A DNA stretch of 64,000 nucleotides from Daldinia sp. FL1419. Its lineage: Eukaryota > Ascomycota > Sordariomycetes > Xylariales > Hypoxylaceae. The number at the start of each line of letters is the position of its first letter. The first letter of the stretch is position 1. Under the pieces are notes generated by a model. The model was not told the origin of the DNA. It did no database searches and saw nothing but the letters and a program-made list of their open reading frames with translations. Shown here one piece after another: positions 25,060 through 35,869 of this stretch. The position numbers and the translations under genes were made by a program. The stretch spans positions 1 through 64,000 of the forward strand of contig MU623461.1 of NCBI GenBank assembly GCA_025201765.1, in the 5' to 3' direction.

Positions 25060-25777
25060 ATGGGCTCTGATGCCTGGGATATAAAACTCGCCCGGGATTG
25101 GGGCTGCGGCAGCAAGCGCAACACGCTTGAAGCCTGTGAGCTTTCGGGCCAGTCCTCGAGTATGTCGAATACATCGTTTCCTTCTTCTACATCATCTCCT
25201 TCTTTTATCTCGTCTAATTCAACCACTTCCTCTACCTACTTTGGATATCCGGTTTATTTCGGATACTTTCTTTACTTCTTTTGTCCCCTCTATTTCCACT
25301 AGCAAATATCCCCTATCCAGTTCAACAAGATCTGATACTACCTCCCCTTCCACGACTCCCACTCCCCACATCATACCCCAACAAACCAAAAAGTGCTATT
25401 CAGATTCCGAATTTTAATTCGATAGTAATGATGCCCTGTTAGAAATCCACCACCTTTGCACAGGCACAAATAATTTCAACGCTACCTACTGAACGGAAAA
25501 GCTGGTAGGGCGACGGAATAAAATATATACAAAAGATGGCAACAGAACAGTGGATGCCATATTATTTATTAGTATATTCGAGGATGGTGCGACGTATCTC
25601 GATAGTCTGACTCTGGAGCAAGATGGAGGCAAGATTACTGCAGATGATTGTGAGAAGAATCTGAAGGGAGCTGTTGATGAATGCGATACGAATTCTGACA
25701 CGCTTAAACACAGGGGAATTCTGTGGGCGAATTGTTTAAACTGGGAGATATATGCTGGTGCGCTACAATACGGTTAA
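25060..25777 (+). pseudogene. Relic of a secreted-protein gene
   Basis: Disconnected plus-strand pieces look like one protein. The first is WGCGSKRNTLEACELSGQSS followed by a Ser/Thr-rich stretch. After stops there is KIYTKDGNRTVDAILF, then DDCEKNLKGAVDECDTNSD, then HRGIL..NCLNWEI before TAA at 25775-25777. The D-C...L...V-D-x-C-D-T-N...HGG...C-x-x-W pattern is typical of the C-terminal region of fungal secreted proteins, some of them chitinase-related. Stops between the blocks, and loss of the usual N-terminal domain and signal peptide, suggest decay. Alternative: unrecognised introns. Confidence 0.45.
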
Positions 25778-26507
25778 GGTAGAGTTGGAGTTGGCTTCTG
25801 TTTGGAATCATAAAAGGGGTTGGTTATTTATTATCTCGAACTTCGGATTTCATCAAGTTATCAACGCCAGGGAATAAGCGGATAGGAGGTGGTTACAAGG
25901 GTATGGGAGGTATAAGAAGTCGTAGAAGGTTAACCTAGAGGGTCGGACGTTGTAAGTTAAATAGGATATCCGATCAAATTTTGACAGTCAAATGCAGGTA
26001 CGCGATACTTGAATTTGGCAATATGAAACATAAAAATAATCGTTTCGCGTTTCCGTTTCTCGACAGTTTGGTGGGATGTTGGTGACGCCATTGATTCAAA
26101 CAGACGCCAATAAACGGACCAACTTGTTACATAAAATGGATAAAACGGAAAAGCTTGGTCACATAATAGAGTTTATAAAGTGAAAACTAGCTGTTACTAC
26201 TTCGTAGGTAGTAATCTTAACGCTACCGAAATGAGCTTTTACACTAATGGTGCACCGTAAGCGCGTTACCTAAAGCTAGCTAGACGTATGATGTCAATCT
26301 TGCCTTTGCTGGATATCCGGCATCTGCGATCTTGGCGTTCATTCTGATTCCCATTCCTGCGACTTGCATTTTCTTTGATCTAATTTCCTCTTCTTCTCGT
26401 TACTTCGATGCCGGCAATATCTTTTATCTCTGCAGAAGGCTAAAAAAGACAGTTCCTTGCTGTCGTTAGACAGGTAGTAAGCGGAAATAGATTAGGCGCA
26501 TCCTGCG
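25778..26507. other. Promoter side of PNS1, no gene
   Basis: No open frame. The last 250 bp upstream of the ATG contain pyrimidine-rich stretches usual in fungal promoters. Confidence 0.5.
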
Positions 26508-28408
26508 ATGGCAAACAATCAGGCGCACGGCGAGGCCGCCTCTTATTATTATAATACACAACAACCGCCCAATCAGTACCAACAGCCTCAATATGCCCAA
26601 CCGGGACCCTCAGCTCCGGGTCCGATCCAGATGAACGGTTACGGTAACGAAAAACCCATGTTCGATCAAGCCTTCAAGCTTGAGCGTCCTAAATATAATG
26701 ACATCTGGGCTGGTATTCTCGTACGTAGCACCTTTTTCTGGGGGTTAGATTAGATTCTAACCGCGACTCGTAGTTCCTCATTGTTGTCGCGGGCTATGTC
26801 GCAGTCTCCGGAATCTCTATCAACGGCTACGGTTAGTAACTAAAGAATCCCTGACAGTATTGACTTTGGCATCGCATCCCGATTAATAAACTATAGCTTC
26901 CACGAAACACTTCCAAGGCGACGGCATCTACGACTCTGGATCGCAAGTCGGCCTTAACACGAATACCTTGATCCTCTTCGTCTTTTGTCTTTGTGTAGCT
27001 ACCGTCTTTAGCTACCTCTACGTATTACTAGCTCGTCAATTCCCTAAGCAATTCATATGGATAACGTAAGAACTCACCCACTCTTGAAGTTCGAAAAGGA
27101 GACGCGAGACTAATAAGAGGCTAAAGTGGTGTTTTGAACATCGTCTTCGGGCTCGTGACTGCGATATACATGCTTTCCCGGCACTACTACTCCGGCGGCA
27201 TCGTATACCTAATATTCGTTGCCTTCCTCATCTTCGCATTTATCGTAAGCCAACCATTCTTATTCTTAGCTACCTAGGTATGTATTACTTACTCTTCGTC
27301 GTAGTCTTGGATCCCACGGATTCCATTTAGCGCCCTCATGCTCAAGACGGCCGTTGATGTCTCCAAGAGTTATGGCCACGTTTATCTAGTCAGCGCGATC
27401 GGTGGTCTTTGTGCGACGGCCCTCGCAGCATGGTACTCCGTCACCTTCGTCGCCGTCTACGCGAAATTTTCACCCGGTCAGAATCCGGCGTGCGCACAGG
27501 GAGCAGGTGGTTGCAGCACAGCTAAAGTCACGGGCCTTCTCGTCTTCATCACCTTTGCGATGTATTGGATTTCGGAGTGGTTGAAAAACACTATCCACAC
27601 CGTCATCTCAGGAGTCTACGGCTCTTGGTACTTCCACCCGTATAACCTCCCCAAAGGCGCCACCCGAGGCAGTTTTAGACGGGCACTCACGTACAGCTTT
27701 GGCTCTATTTCGTTCGGATCACTTCTAGTGGCTATCATCAACTTTTTGAGACAGCTCTGCTCTGTCGCGCGACAGAACGAGGCTGCCCAGGGTAACCTTG
27801 TCGGAACTATCATGTTCTGGATTCTGGGGTGCCTTATTGGAATCCTCGATTGGGCTGTTCAGTTCCTCAATCGCTATGCGTTCTCTTATATCGCATTGTA
27901 CGGGAAACCTTATATCGCTGCCGCAAAGGACACGTGGAATATGATCAAACAACGCGGAATCGATGCTCTGATTAACGAATGTCTCATCGGACCTGTTCTC
28001 TCCATGGGTGCGACGTTCGTAGGCTATGCGACGAGTTTGCTGGCTTATCTGTACCTTGTAGGAGCTCCCTTTAGAATTGACCCAACGGAACGATCTACTC
28101 ACCTTATGTGTACCTAGGTATTCACGCATCCCTCGTATAATGCCGACGGCGGGTATACGCCTGGTAAGTCAAGATGGATGATGACATTCCCAATTGTATA
28201 TACTAATGCACAGATAGTCGTGGTGGCCTTTGCATTCCTCATTGGTCTGCAAATCTGCAACATATTTACTACGCCGATAAGTAGCGGTATTGATACGATA
28301 TTCGTGGCGACTGCGTGGGAGCCGCAGGCGCTGATGCAGAACCATCCCGAGCTATACCAGGCGATGGTCCAGGTTTATCCCCAGGTCCAAATAGCTATTC
28401 ATGCTTGA
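26508..28408 (+). CDS. PNS1: Choline-transporter-like protein PNS1
   Basis: Seven exons: 26508-26720, 26774-26831, 26897-27065, 27127-27244, 27305-28057, 28118-28163, 28218-28408; total 515 aa with all joins in frame. The N-terminus is hydrophilic and rich in Q/P/Y (about residues 10-45), then FDQAFKLERPKYNDIWAGIL, the standard PNS1 entry to the first helix. About ten membrane segments follow, with family blocks WIPRIPFSALML, HTVISGVYGSWYF, RALTYSFGSISFGSLL, LNRYAFSYIALYG and SSGIDTIFVA. PNS1 belongs to the CTL/SLC44 family (PF04515) at the plasma membrane. Yeast PNS1 has no proven choline uptake role, so the substrate is open. The donor GTAGGA at 28058 is slightly weak but needed for YLYLVFTHPSYN. 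Confidence 0.93.
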
Positions 28409-29295
28409 GTTTTGGAATAGTGCATTAGCGGTTATTGCTATTGACGAATACTTATGTAATTTTATACTCGGACTTTAGGTTATAATAGTTAATTGGTTAT
28501 ACTTTGGATGTTTGGTGTTGGCATGTTAACGGACTCGAATGCGGCGAAAGCATCGTGGTTGATGTATCAAAAGGCGATATAATAATGGAATATAGTACGA
28601 TGGTTGTGTTGGCTACCTATACTTATCTAGGTAGCTAAATATTTGATAATCTCTTCTAACACGTCTTCTATTACGCGATTAGTTGAATCGTCGACAGGCA
28701 GATGCAAAGTAAAAAAAAGAAAGTAAAAAAAAGAAAAAAGAAATAAAACCTTGCTGAATTGAAAAGGGGTTGACTTGATTGGGTTAATAGTGCGAAGGGG
28801 GCCAAAATTATAACCTCGCGAGTTGCTACTCTAACAAACAATATCAAGCGGGATAAAGACTTGGTAGCGAACTTCAACCCAGGCTGCCAAACCCACCTGT
28901 TTCAAAACATACGGCTTTAGCCAAGTACGGCGTAGGTAAATGAAGGATAGAAATGGTAGAAATAGGCAGGCTGTTGTGCTGCCTAGGTGAATCCTCCATA
29001 AAAAGGGAAACTAGCTGCATCTTTCTATGTAATTTGTTAACCTAGGCAACAATGCCTAAGAATATTTGGATCTAGAAATGCCCTTATCACTTAGGGGTAT
29101 ATATCATGCCAAATTCCCAGCGTCTAGTGTGACGATGTTATGGAGGGGGCAGACCGTTCATCTTCGTAAACTATTCTATTCGTCAGCTCCAAGGCTTTTC
29201 TAAAAAGATAAAAGATAAAAAAACAGAAAAACAAAAAAATAAAAATTTATCTATTCGCCAACTCGGTCCAAACCACACCGCCGGCATTCCGCAAT
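28409..29295. other. Intergenic, no gene seen
   Basis: Holds A-rich runs (28708-28746, 29205-29246) and several CCTAGG words, but no supported frame. Confidence 0.5.
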
Positions 29296-31551
29296 ATGTC
29301 TATCGTCGTCGGCGAACATCGAAGCAAACCTAACAACGGTCCGTTTGCGCCGTTGTTAGATCCGCCCAGCTTGGTTGCTAAACTTGCTGTTATACAGCCG
29401 GCTGTCGAGTGGGATGCCCCTATTGAAATCACGCTGAGAGAGGCGGTTTTAAAGGAGACTGAGTATGAATGCATTTCGTACGATCGTTCAGGTATCACGG
29501 TCAAACCTTCACGCCGGAATGCCCCGCCACCGCCTCCTCCTGATGCAAAAGTAACCATCTCAATCGATGGACAGGACCGAGATATTCCACATCAGCTGGA
29601 GAACGCGCTGCGGACGTTTCGACGCAAAGATCGGGAACGTATTGTATGGGCCGACGTCTTCTTAGGTCGCACTCTTGAGGAACGCGCTGCTCAGGCTGAG
29701 CTGCAAAGGTTCATCTTAGGCAACGCGCAGCGAACGCTTTGCTGGTTAGGCCCTGGTAATGGCGAATTCACGACCAAGGCGTTTGGGATCATTCGTGAGA
29801 TGGCGCGTCGCTTTTGGGAAGGCTGTCGATTAGTTGGTATCGGCCATGAGATGAGGCCTTCTCAAGCGACGCCGGAACAAATGACCGGAATTAAGAGTCA
29901 CCTCTCTAACTGTCCCTACAACGACCTGGATTCCTTCAACTTTCGCCTTTGGGATACCATCTACGATATTTTCGGCTCGGGGTACTGGTGTTCATTACCA
30001 TCCATAGGCGACATCGTGCTCGCCAAAGCCCCCATCGTCGTCTGCGGTAAGAGCAACACGCCCTGGGACGAATACATCGCCGCCATCCGCGCAGCGCCCT
30101 ACTTCCAAGCCAAATTCTTCAGAGTCCCGTTTCTCCCGCACGTCTTGCAAGGCTTCCGCCTGGCGCACGATATCGAAATCGCCGCGCGCAGGAAACGCCT
30201 CGGCCAGCCCGTCGAGCTGTTGCCTATGATCCAAACCGCCCGCGAGTGCGAGGCCAAGGACCCCCGAGAAACCGTGTTCGCCATGCTGCACGTCTCCACG
30301 CCCTCCGCGCGCGTCTGGTACCATCGCGCCGGCGTGCAGCCCCTGCCTAAAGTCGATTACTCCAAGACCGTGCAGCAGCTGTACGCCGAGGTGGCGCGGT
30401 ACTCGATCCACGAGCGCCAGGACTTCATGCTCTGGGACGCGGAACGTCCGCCGTGCGCAAAACGCATCAAGGGCCTCCCGAGCTGGGTCCCCGACTTCAG
30501 CGCCCCGCCACCGACGTGCAAAAGCACGGGGTTTTTCAATCCGAACGCGGGGATGAGGTTATGGTGGGAAGCCATACCGCAGAGCATCCGGAAGCCGATT
30601 TCCGTATCCGACAACGCCGTGCACTTACAAGTCCACCCGCTCGACCGCATCGTGCACGTCTCGCCGCCCTTCAACGTCGGGAACTGCCGGCGTCTCTGCT
30701 TCGCCGAGTTCTTCGCTCTCCCCTCGGGCTTGCTTCCAGGGGAAACCCTCGCACAGCGCACGGAGCGGTTCTGGCGCGCCCTCCTGCTAAACGGAAGCGA
30801 CACCTTCGGCGCCACGATGAGAGATTTTCTTCCGCCGCCGGCAGAACTCGGCGTCAATTTCGACAGCCTGATTGCCGAGGATGGCATTTTCAAAGCGCTA
30901 GACTGCACCATGGTCAACCTGCGCACGGAGGAAAACGCGCGCCGGATACAATCCTCGCCCGAGCTCACCGCCCTCGTGCAGCGCTGCGGGAAAGCCCAGC
31001 CGTACGAGGACCTGCTTACGAGCCACGCCAAAGGCCGCCGGTTCTTCCGCACCGCCGGCGGGAAGTTCGGCATGACGGCTATCGAGGACGTCGTCGCCGC
31101 CGATAGGGACCTACTAGCCAAAGAGCCGCGCGACGAGGCCGATGCCCAGGCCCCGAGTTTCGGCCAGCTGATGGAGGATCCGCTCGGCAACATGATGATG
31201 CAGGGGTTCCAGGAGTATGTCGCGCAGCGGGCGCCGGAGAGGGCGTCGGTGCTGGCGCAGGCTATTCGTGGAGAGTTCCCATTTCAGGACGAGGCGGCGG
31301 GGAGGACGGATAGTGGCGCGAGGGAAGGGGATATCATCGTCGCCGCCGTGGGTGGGTTTTTCCCGTATGTACTGCGGCCGAAGACTATGGAATTAGAAGA
31401 GAGCGGGGAGGAGCCGTCGACTTATGAGTTTGTGGGGGATTGTTATCTACACGGGTCCATGGATGGGGAGGACTTTGACGCCCCGGGGACTTGGGATAAG
31501 AGGCATTGTGCTGTTGATTTGGCCAAGATTGTGGATATTACGATCGTATGA
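29296..31551 (+). CDS. HET-domain protein (heterokaryon-incompatibility-like)
   Basis: Single-exon frame of 751 aa. Residues about 55-155 follow the HET domain order: YECISYD (59-63; usual YxALSYVWG), a proline run, a beta segment with DG, LENALRTFRR, then RIVWADVFL (usual LWIDAICINQ) with LEERAAQ (xERxxQV), and TLCWLG (148-152). The C-terminus GDIIVAAVGGFFPYVLRP...YEFVGDCYLHGSMDGE matches the closing block of het-6-like proteins. HET proteins trigger cell death after fusion of incompatible hyphae or act in NLR-like defence. The SYVWG and CINQ motifs are altered here and the insert between them is proline-rich, so activity may differ. Third-position G/C bias is strong in the second half. Confidence 0.85.
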   Translation: MSIVVGEHRSKPNNGPFAPLLDPPSLVAKLAVIQPAVEWDAPIEITLREAVLKETEYECISYDRSGITVKPSRRNAPPPPPPDAKVTISIDGQDRDIPHQLENALRTFRRKDRERIVWADVFLGRTLEERAAQAELQRFILGNAQRTLCWLGPGNGEFTTKAFGIIREMARRFWEGCRLVGIGHEMRPSQATPEQMTGIKSHLSNCPYNDLDSFNFRLWDTIYDIFGSGYWCSLPSIGDIVLAKAPIVVCGKSNTPWDEYIAAIRAAPYFQAKFFRVPFLPHVLQGFRLAHDIEIAARRKRLGQPVELLPMIQTARECEAKDPRETVFAMLHVSTPSARVWYHRAGVQPLPKVDYSKTVQQLYAEVARYSIHERQDFMLWDAERPPCAKRIKGLPSWVPDFSAPPPTCKSTGFFNPNAGMRLWWEAIPQSIRKPISVSDNAVHLQVHPLDRIVHVSPPFNVGNCRRLCFAEFFALPSGLLPGETLAQRTERFWRALLLNGSDTFGATMRDFLPPPAELGVNFDSLIAEDGIFKALDCTMVNLRTEENARRIQSSPELTALVQRCGKAQPYEDLLTSHAKGRRFFRTAGGKFGMTAIEDVVAADRDLLAKEPRDEADAQAPSFGQLMEDPLGNMMMQGFQEYVAQRAPERASVLAQAIRGEFPFQDEAAGRTDSGAREGDIIVAAVGGFFPYVLRPKTMELEESGEEPSTYEFVGDCYLHGSMDGEDFDAPGTWDKRHCAVDLAKIVDITIV

Positions 31552-32110
31552 ACTGAACATATGGCCGTTGGAATATTTTATCAGTATTCATATATAACTG
31601 TTCATGTTAATTGTTCCTGGCAAGGTGTGTATGTTGCGGATGAGAAGACTCAAAGCTGCTATATCAAGAGTCAAAAGCCACCAAATACCATCAAAAAGTA
31701 AATCTGCATTAAGGATGTAACTACTACGTGCCCATATCAAGCACCCGAATAACATACAGCATACAGGGCATGGCCCTAATCAAGATAGTTCATCCATCTG
31801 CCTCTACCTTTCCTCCTCAGTCTACTACACACTTGTAGTGTAAAGCGTGTTGCATCTTTTCCCTGGCCATAACCATTATCAAACAGGCCAGCAGAGACGA
31901 CCCAGTGAAATTTAATCCATCCTCTACCTCCCACCCATTCCGTTTCGGTTTGATTGAATAAGTTCCCCTGTAATACGCCAATAGAACTCCGTAGCATAAG
32001 TGGCGATAACCGGACGTACCGTACCATACAAAGCAATAGTATAAAAGAGAACCAAAAAAATTCAGCTCGTGCGACGTGAGCCGCGTCATACTTCTAGTCC
32101 TACTCCTTTT
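31552..32110. other. Convergent 3' intergenic region
   Basis: Lies between the ends of two convergent genes. Two overlapping minus frames (31776-32089) are Trp/Tyr-rich shadows without family resemblance. Confidence 0.5.
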
Positions 32111-33375
32111 TTATTCAAAGTAGAACTTTCCTAACTTATCCCCGTCCTTGGAGCTCCCTAGAATAGGCGCGCGCCCGCCTTCGCCGCCGTCAAGACGTTC
32201 TCGCACGATGCGCTCTGCCGCCTCTCGCGTCGCGGGACCACCTACGCCCTCTCTAAGGGCGCTTGTTCGTGGTTGACCAGGCTGAACGGGTACGGGCCCA
32301 CGGGTTGTAGTGTCGACGAACACGTCGTCGTCCGAAGTACCGACATGTCCACTGCCATCAACTGCCACGCCGTCCACATACTTCGCCTGTCTCGTCTCCG
32401 CCGCAGCCGTCGCGCTAACAGGGGTATCGCTCGCAATCGCATCGCGAATCTCTCTGCCCCTAGCCGTGATAGCCTCCTGGCTCAACCCCGAGCTACTGCG
32501 CTCCAGGCCCCAAATCCCCGCTGCGCCGGGTAAGGGCCTCCTATGGTAGATCGGGCCGCTCACAGTGCTATTCGCACCCTCCCCAAAGCCGACCAAGCTC
32601 GCCGTTCCGTCATCACTCATGCGGTCCTCGAATCCACCTACTGATCGGCTCGCCATGTCCTCATCCATAGGATCGATAGCGCCGGACGTGCTGTCTACGT
32701 CCATGGTGCGATAATTAGTATCCATGCTAATCCCATCCCCGTCCTCATCGACCTCGGTAAGTTCCGCGTCCATCTCGTCGTCGTCGTCATCATCTTCCTC
32801 GCCGAACCGATCGCCCGCCTCGGTAGTCGTCCGCGCGCCGACACTAGCCGTGGCGGAGGCCGTGCCCACGGTGCTCATCTTCGTCACGGCCGTCGGCTGG
32901 CCGTTGGAATCGAAGTACGCGGGCGCGGGCTGTTGCTGCGCCGCGGGAGCTTGGGTAGTGGCCGGCTGCGCGGGACTGGGACTCGTGCTGCCGTGCTGGT
33001 GCTGGTTCGGGGCGCGCAGAGTCGACACGCGCTCTAGCCCCGCGAGCCGGCTGATACGATCTGCGCGCTCGGCTTCGAGGCTGTTGGTGGAGGATTGGTG
33101 CTGGTGGCCTCGGGGACCTCCGAGGCCGTGGTAGGCGTGACCGCGGTGGCCGTCTTTGATGGCGGTGGTGGATAGGGCGGAGAGGGAAGTAGTTGTGCTG
33201 GTTGGAGTTCCGCTGTGGATGGGATCTTGTTAGCGGGTCGGATGAGAGTGAGAGTGAGAGCGAGGAGTGAGGATGGATGCTAATTAGATACGTACGGCAT
33301 ATCGCTGGGTGTCTCCGGGTTAGATGGTGGGGGAGGGATGTTGATGAGCATGGGAGCCGTCTGCTGCTGCGACAT
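32111..33375 (-). CDS. Conserved hypothetical, acidic and low-complexity
   Basis: Two exons, 33296-33375 and 32111-33212, 393 aa. The first exon encodes MSQQQTAPMLINIPPPPSNP and ends DMP at a GTACGT donor. The CAG acceptor gives PGTPTSTTTSLSALSTTAIKDGH, then RADRISRLAGLERV. A middle acidic tract EEDDDDDDEMDAELTEVDED suggests a nuclear or protein-binding role. A block YHRRPLPGAAGIWGLERSSS and the end DVFVDTTTRGPVPV recur, as far as I recall, in other Pezizomycotina hypotheticals. No enzyme or membrane feature. Function unknown. Confidence 0.8.
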
Positions 33376-34278
33376 GATCGCTTGTCTTTGTATATGATAA
33401 AGCTAGAGGATGCGTCAATGGCACCGGAGAAGTGATGATTTAAGTTTCGCGTGTTTACGCGCGTCTTGTCTCGTTACGAGATTTAGGATTTAGTCGATGA
33501 CGATTGTAGGGAATATGGGCTGATGGTGGTGGTTTTTGCCCGGATTTGGAAGAATTGGGAGAAAGGTAAGAGTAGCGTGGGGGGTATCAAAATCAAGAAT
33601 GGAAGAAGAACTGTATTGTCTAGTTGGTTTTTAATTAACTGTGGTGGTAATGAAGATGGCCGGTTTCCCTTCGTATTTGAATTGGCTTATGAATTGTCGA
33701 ATCTATCAGTCGGAAATGATGGGATGATGAATTCTTTGTCTGTGATTAGAAGAAATAAAAGAGAAATAATCGAGTCATGTAGATTAACTAGTTAACAGAT
33801 TAGCAACCTTGGGACCTTTTTGGGGGATGAAGATTGGTTGTTCTATGTCTGCCGCTAGGTACCTACTACCTTTTGCTGCTAGTTCGTACCAATTGTACCA
33901 ATTCTGTACCCATGTGCCAGCGGGCTACCTTTCAGTAAGTCGCCTATCCCAACGCTATAACAACGCTATAGCACAGTGGGTGAAGCTACCTATGTAGGTA
34001 CCCAGGTACTCAAGGCTGCTGAAGCAATAAAGCTGATAAGGTGGGGGATGACGTAGGGCTGGAATTAATCTTAATTGGCTTTAGCGTTGAACGCTTTTCC
34101 ACTTTTCGCTAAGTCACCAATCAAATCGACGTCATCTTGTTTGCTGCCTCCACCCGCCCCGCTTTCTTCCCCCGAATTTCACAAGCTTCCCGAGCTTCTC
34201 AAGCTTTCTCGGGAACCCCTCCAATCCAAAGCCAAGCTGCTTTAAGCTTCAATCTCACAAAACTTCCTTTACCTAATT
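33376..34278. other. Intergenic, no supported gene
   Basis: Contains the promoter of the acidic hypothetical. Open frames at 33523-33795 and 33809-33997 look random. Around 34180-34260 there is a run of AAGCTT/AGCTTC-like words (five AAGCTT or near-AAGCTT sites). Confidence 0.5.
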
Positions 34279-34727
34279 TTAGAATTCGCCGGGAGTAAAA
34301 TCAACACCTTGAAATTTCCCAAGTAAGTTTATTACGCTCGTGGCGAATTCCTCGTGAGCCGGATCCTTGTGAAGATAATACGCTCTGTCTTCGTTGGATT
34401 CGAATTCGAAGATGAATACATGCGTCATTCCGAGCTATTTAAACATGTTCAGTCGAAAGGAAGGTTTCATACGGTATGAACGAGACGAGATAAAAATGAA
34501 TCATTACCTGTTTTGCTTCCGGGCTGTTGTCTTTCCCCCCACCGTGTACTTTTACGTAGGGTTTCTGTGATGTGGGATGGATGTAGTTTGATCCTAGAGC
34601 CAACATACGGGCGCAAGCCTATACTCGACATTAGTCCCTCAGAGTATATATGTAAGGGTTTATTAGCCGTCGGATCGTTTACCACCTTGACTTCCTCGGA
34701 AGGAACAAGGTCCTTGAATTTGAACAT
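34279..34727 (-). CDS. Stress-responsive A/B-barrel (Dabb) domain protein
   Basis: Three exons, 34683-34727, 34508-34618 and 34279-34434; introns of 64 and 73 bp; about 103 aa, the normal size for a Dabb protein (PF07876). It reads FKFKDLVPSEEVKV, then ARMLALGSNYIHPTSQKPY, then GGGKDNSPEAK, then MTHVFIFEFESNEDRAYYL and KDPAHEEF, ending VDFTPGEF. All family blocks are in order. The family forms small dimeric beta-barrels, some upregulated by stress and some acting as cyclases or decarboxylases in metabolite pathways. The usual N-terminus (M.I.HIV) is encoded at 34753-34736 but is out of frame with the rest by two bases, so either translation starts at 34727 or the gene is freshly damaged. Confidence 0.75.
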
Positions 34728-34753
34728 AACAAAGCAATATGGAAGATACCCAT

Positions 34754-35259
34754 GGTGAAATCCGCGAGGTTCTTCTGTCTGAGATTATAAGCTGGGTTGG
34801 AGATTTCTCAAAGAACTTTGAGTAAAAACTCTGCTCATATTGAGTTTAAAGATAAGAATGACAGCTAGTATTTAAACGAGCTGTCCCTTCGGCTATAGTA
34901 TACATAATCTTACACCATATCCGAAATCTCCAAGCTCCGATCGCAACCCTTGCTTCATCTCACAAATTTGTCAGCTTCATAGGTAGTTGATATTTCCGTT
35001 GTTTCGGTACTTATACGAAAATATATCAATCCACGGCCTCTACGCGTAGCAATTGTATAATAAGGAACCTAATATGCCACATAGAACAACTAATACCTAA
35101 CTCTTATACGGCTGAAATACCTGTTGTACAATATTCCTCACATCACTTCCGCTTAACAAGTAGGTATACAATTAACAAGTAGTCCAAACATCCGTGGAAA
35201 TAAGATTTAATTCCGAAGATGGAGGTACCGTTTTAATGCTGAAAGTTTAGGTGTTCTTA
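34754..35259. other. Intergenic, no gene seen
   Basis: Promoter side of the Dabb gene, up to the MITE. Confidence 0.5.
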
Positions 35260-35848
35260 TTACTCGTCAGGATTCCAAACATCCGACCTTTACCGAGGCT
35301 TCGCCTCTCAGATCAAGGACTTTAAAATGGTAATGAACTTTAAGATAGTAATTTTGGTACTAAATTTTACTAGCGCTCCCCATACAAAAACTTGTATTTC
35401 AATTGAAACGAATAATATTAATTGCATGTATATTTCTTACCCCCAAATACCTAATTATATAAAAAACCCTTCCATTTATTCAAATATTGTAAGACTTATA
35501 AATGCTTCATTTATATACACCAAATGCTGGTTATATAGCAAACCTAATACGTTAAGGGTGGTTAGAGAAATATCCATTAGTTGATTTATAAAAGATGTAT
35601 GTTGTAAATAGATAATGAGGCCTGGGATTGAATTATTAATTATTAAATGTTAAATATTTGAAATTAAATGTGGTTACAATTAATAAAAAGATTCTTAATT
35701 CTAATAGTACTTAAGTTTTAGTGGGATCCGCACACTAAATTATGTATATTAAGAAATTATTATCTTAAAGTTCATTATTATTTTAAAATCCTTGATTTGA
35801 GAGGCGAAACCTCGGTAAAGGTTGGATGTTTGGAATCCTAACAAGTAA
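35260..35848. mobile_element. MITE with about 95-bp terminal inverted repeats
   Basis: 35260-35355 and the reverse complement of 35750-35848 agree over nearly the whole length, including GGATTCCAAACATCC, TTTACCGAGG and TCGCCTCTCA, with differences that are almost all transitions. Only about 390 bp of A+T-rich DNA without a transposase lies between. This is a non-autonomous DNA element, probably mildly RIP-mutated. The ends are TTACT(C/T)GT; flanking TA bases are compatible with a TA-type target site but not proof. Confidence 0.8.
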
Positions 35849-35869
35849 ATATATTAGAAAAGGTCTATC

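Noticed and set aside
31776..32089. Overlapping minus frames downstream of the HET gene
   Set aside because: Short, Trp/Tyr-rich, in the 3' region between convergent genes, with no family resemblance.
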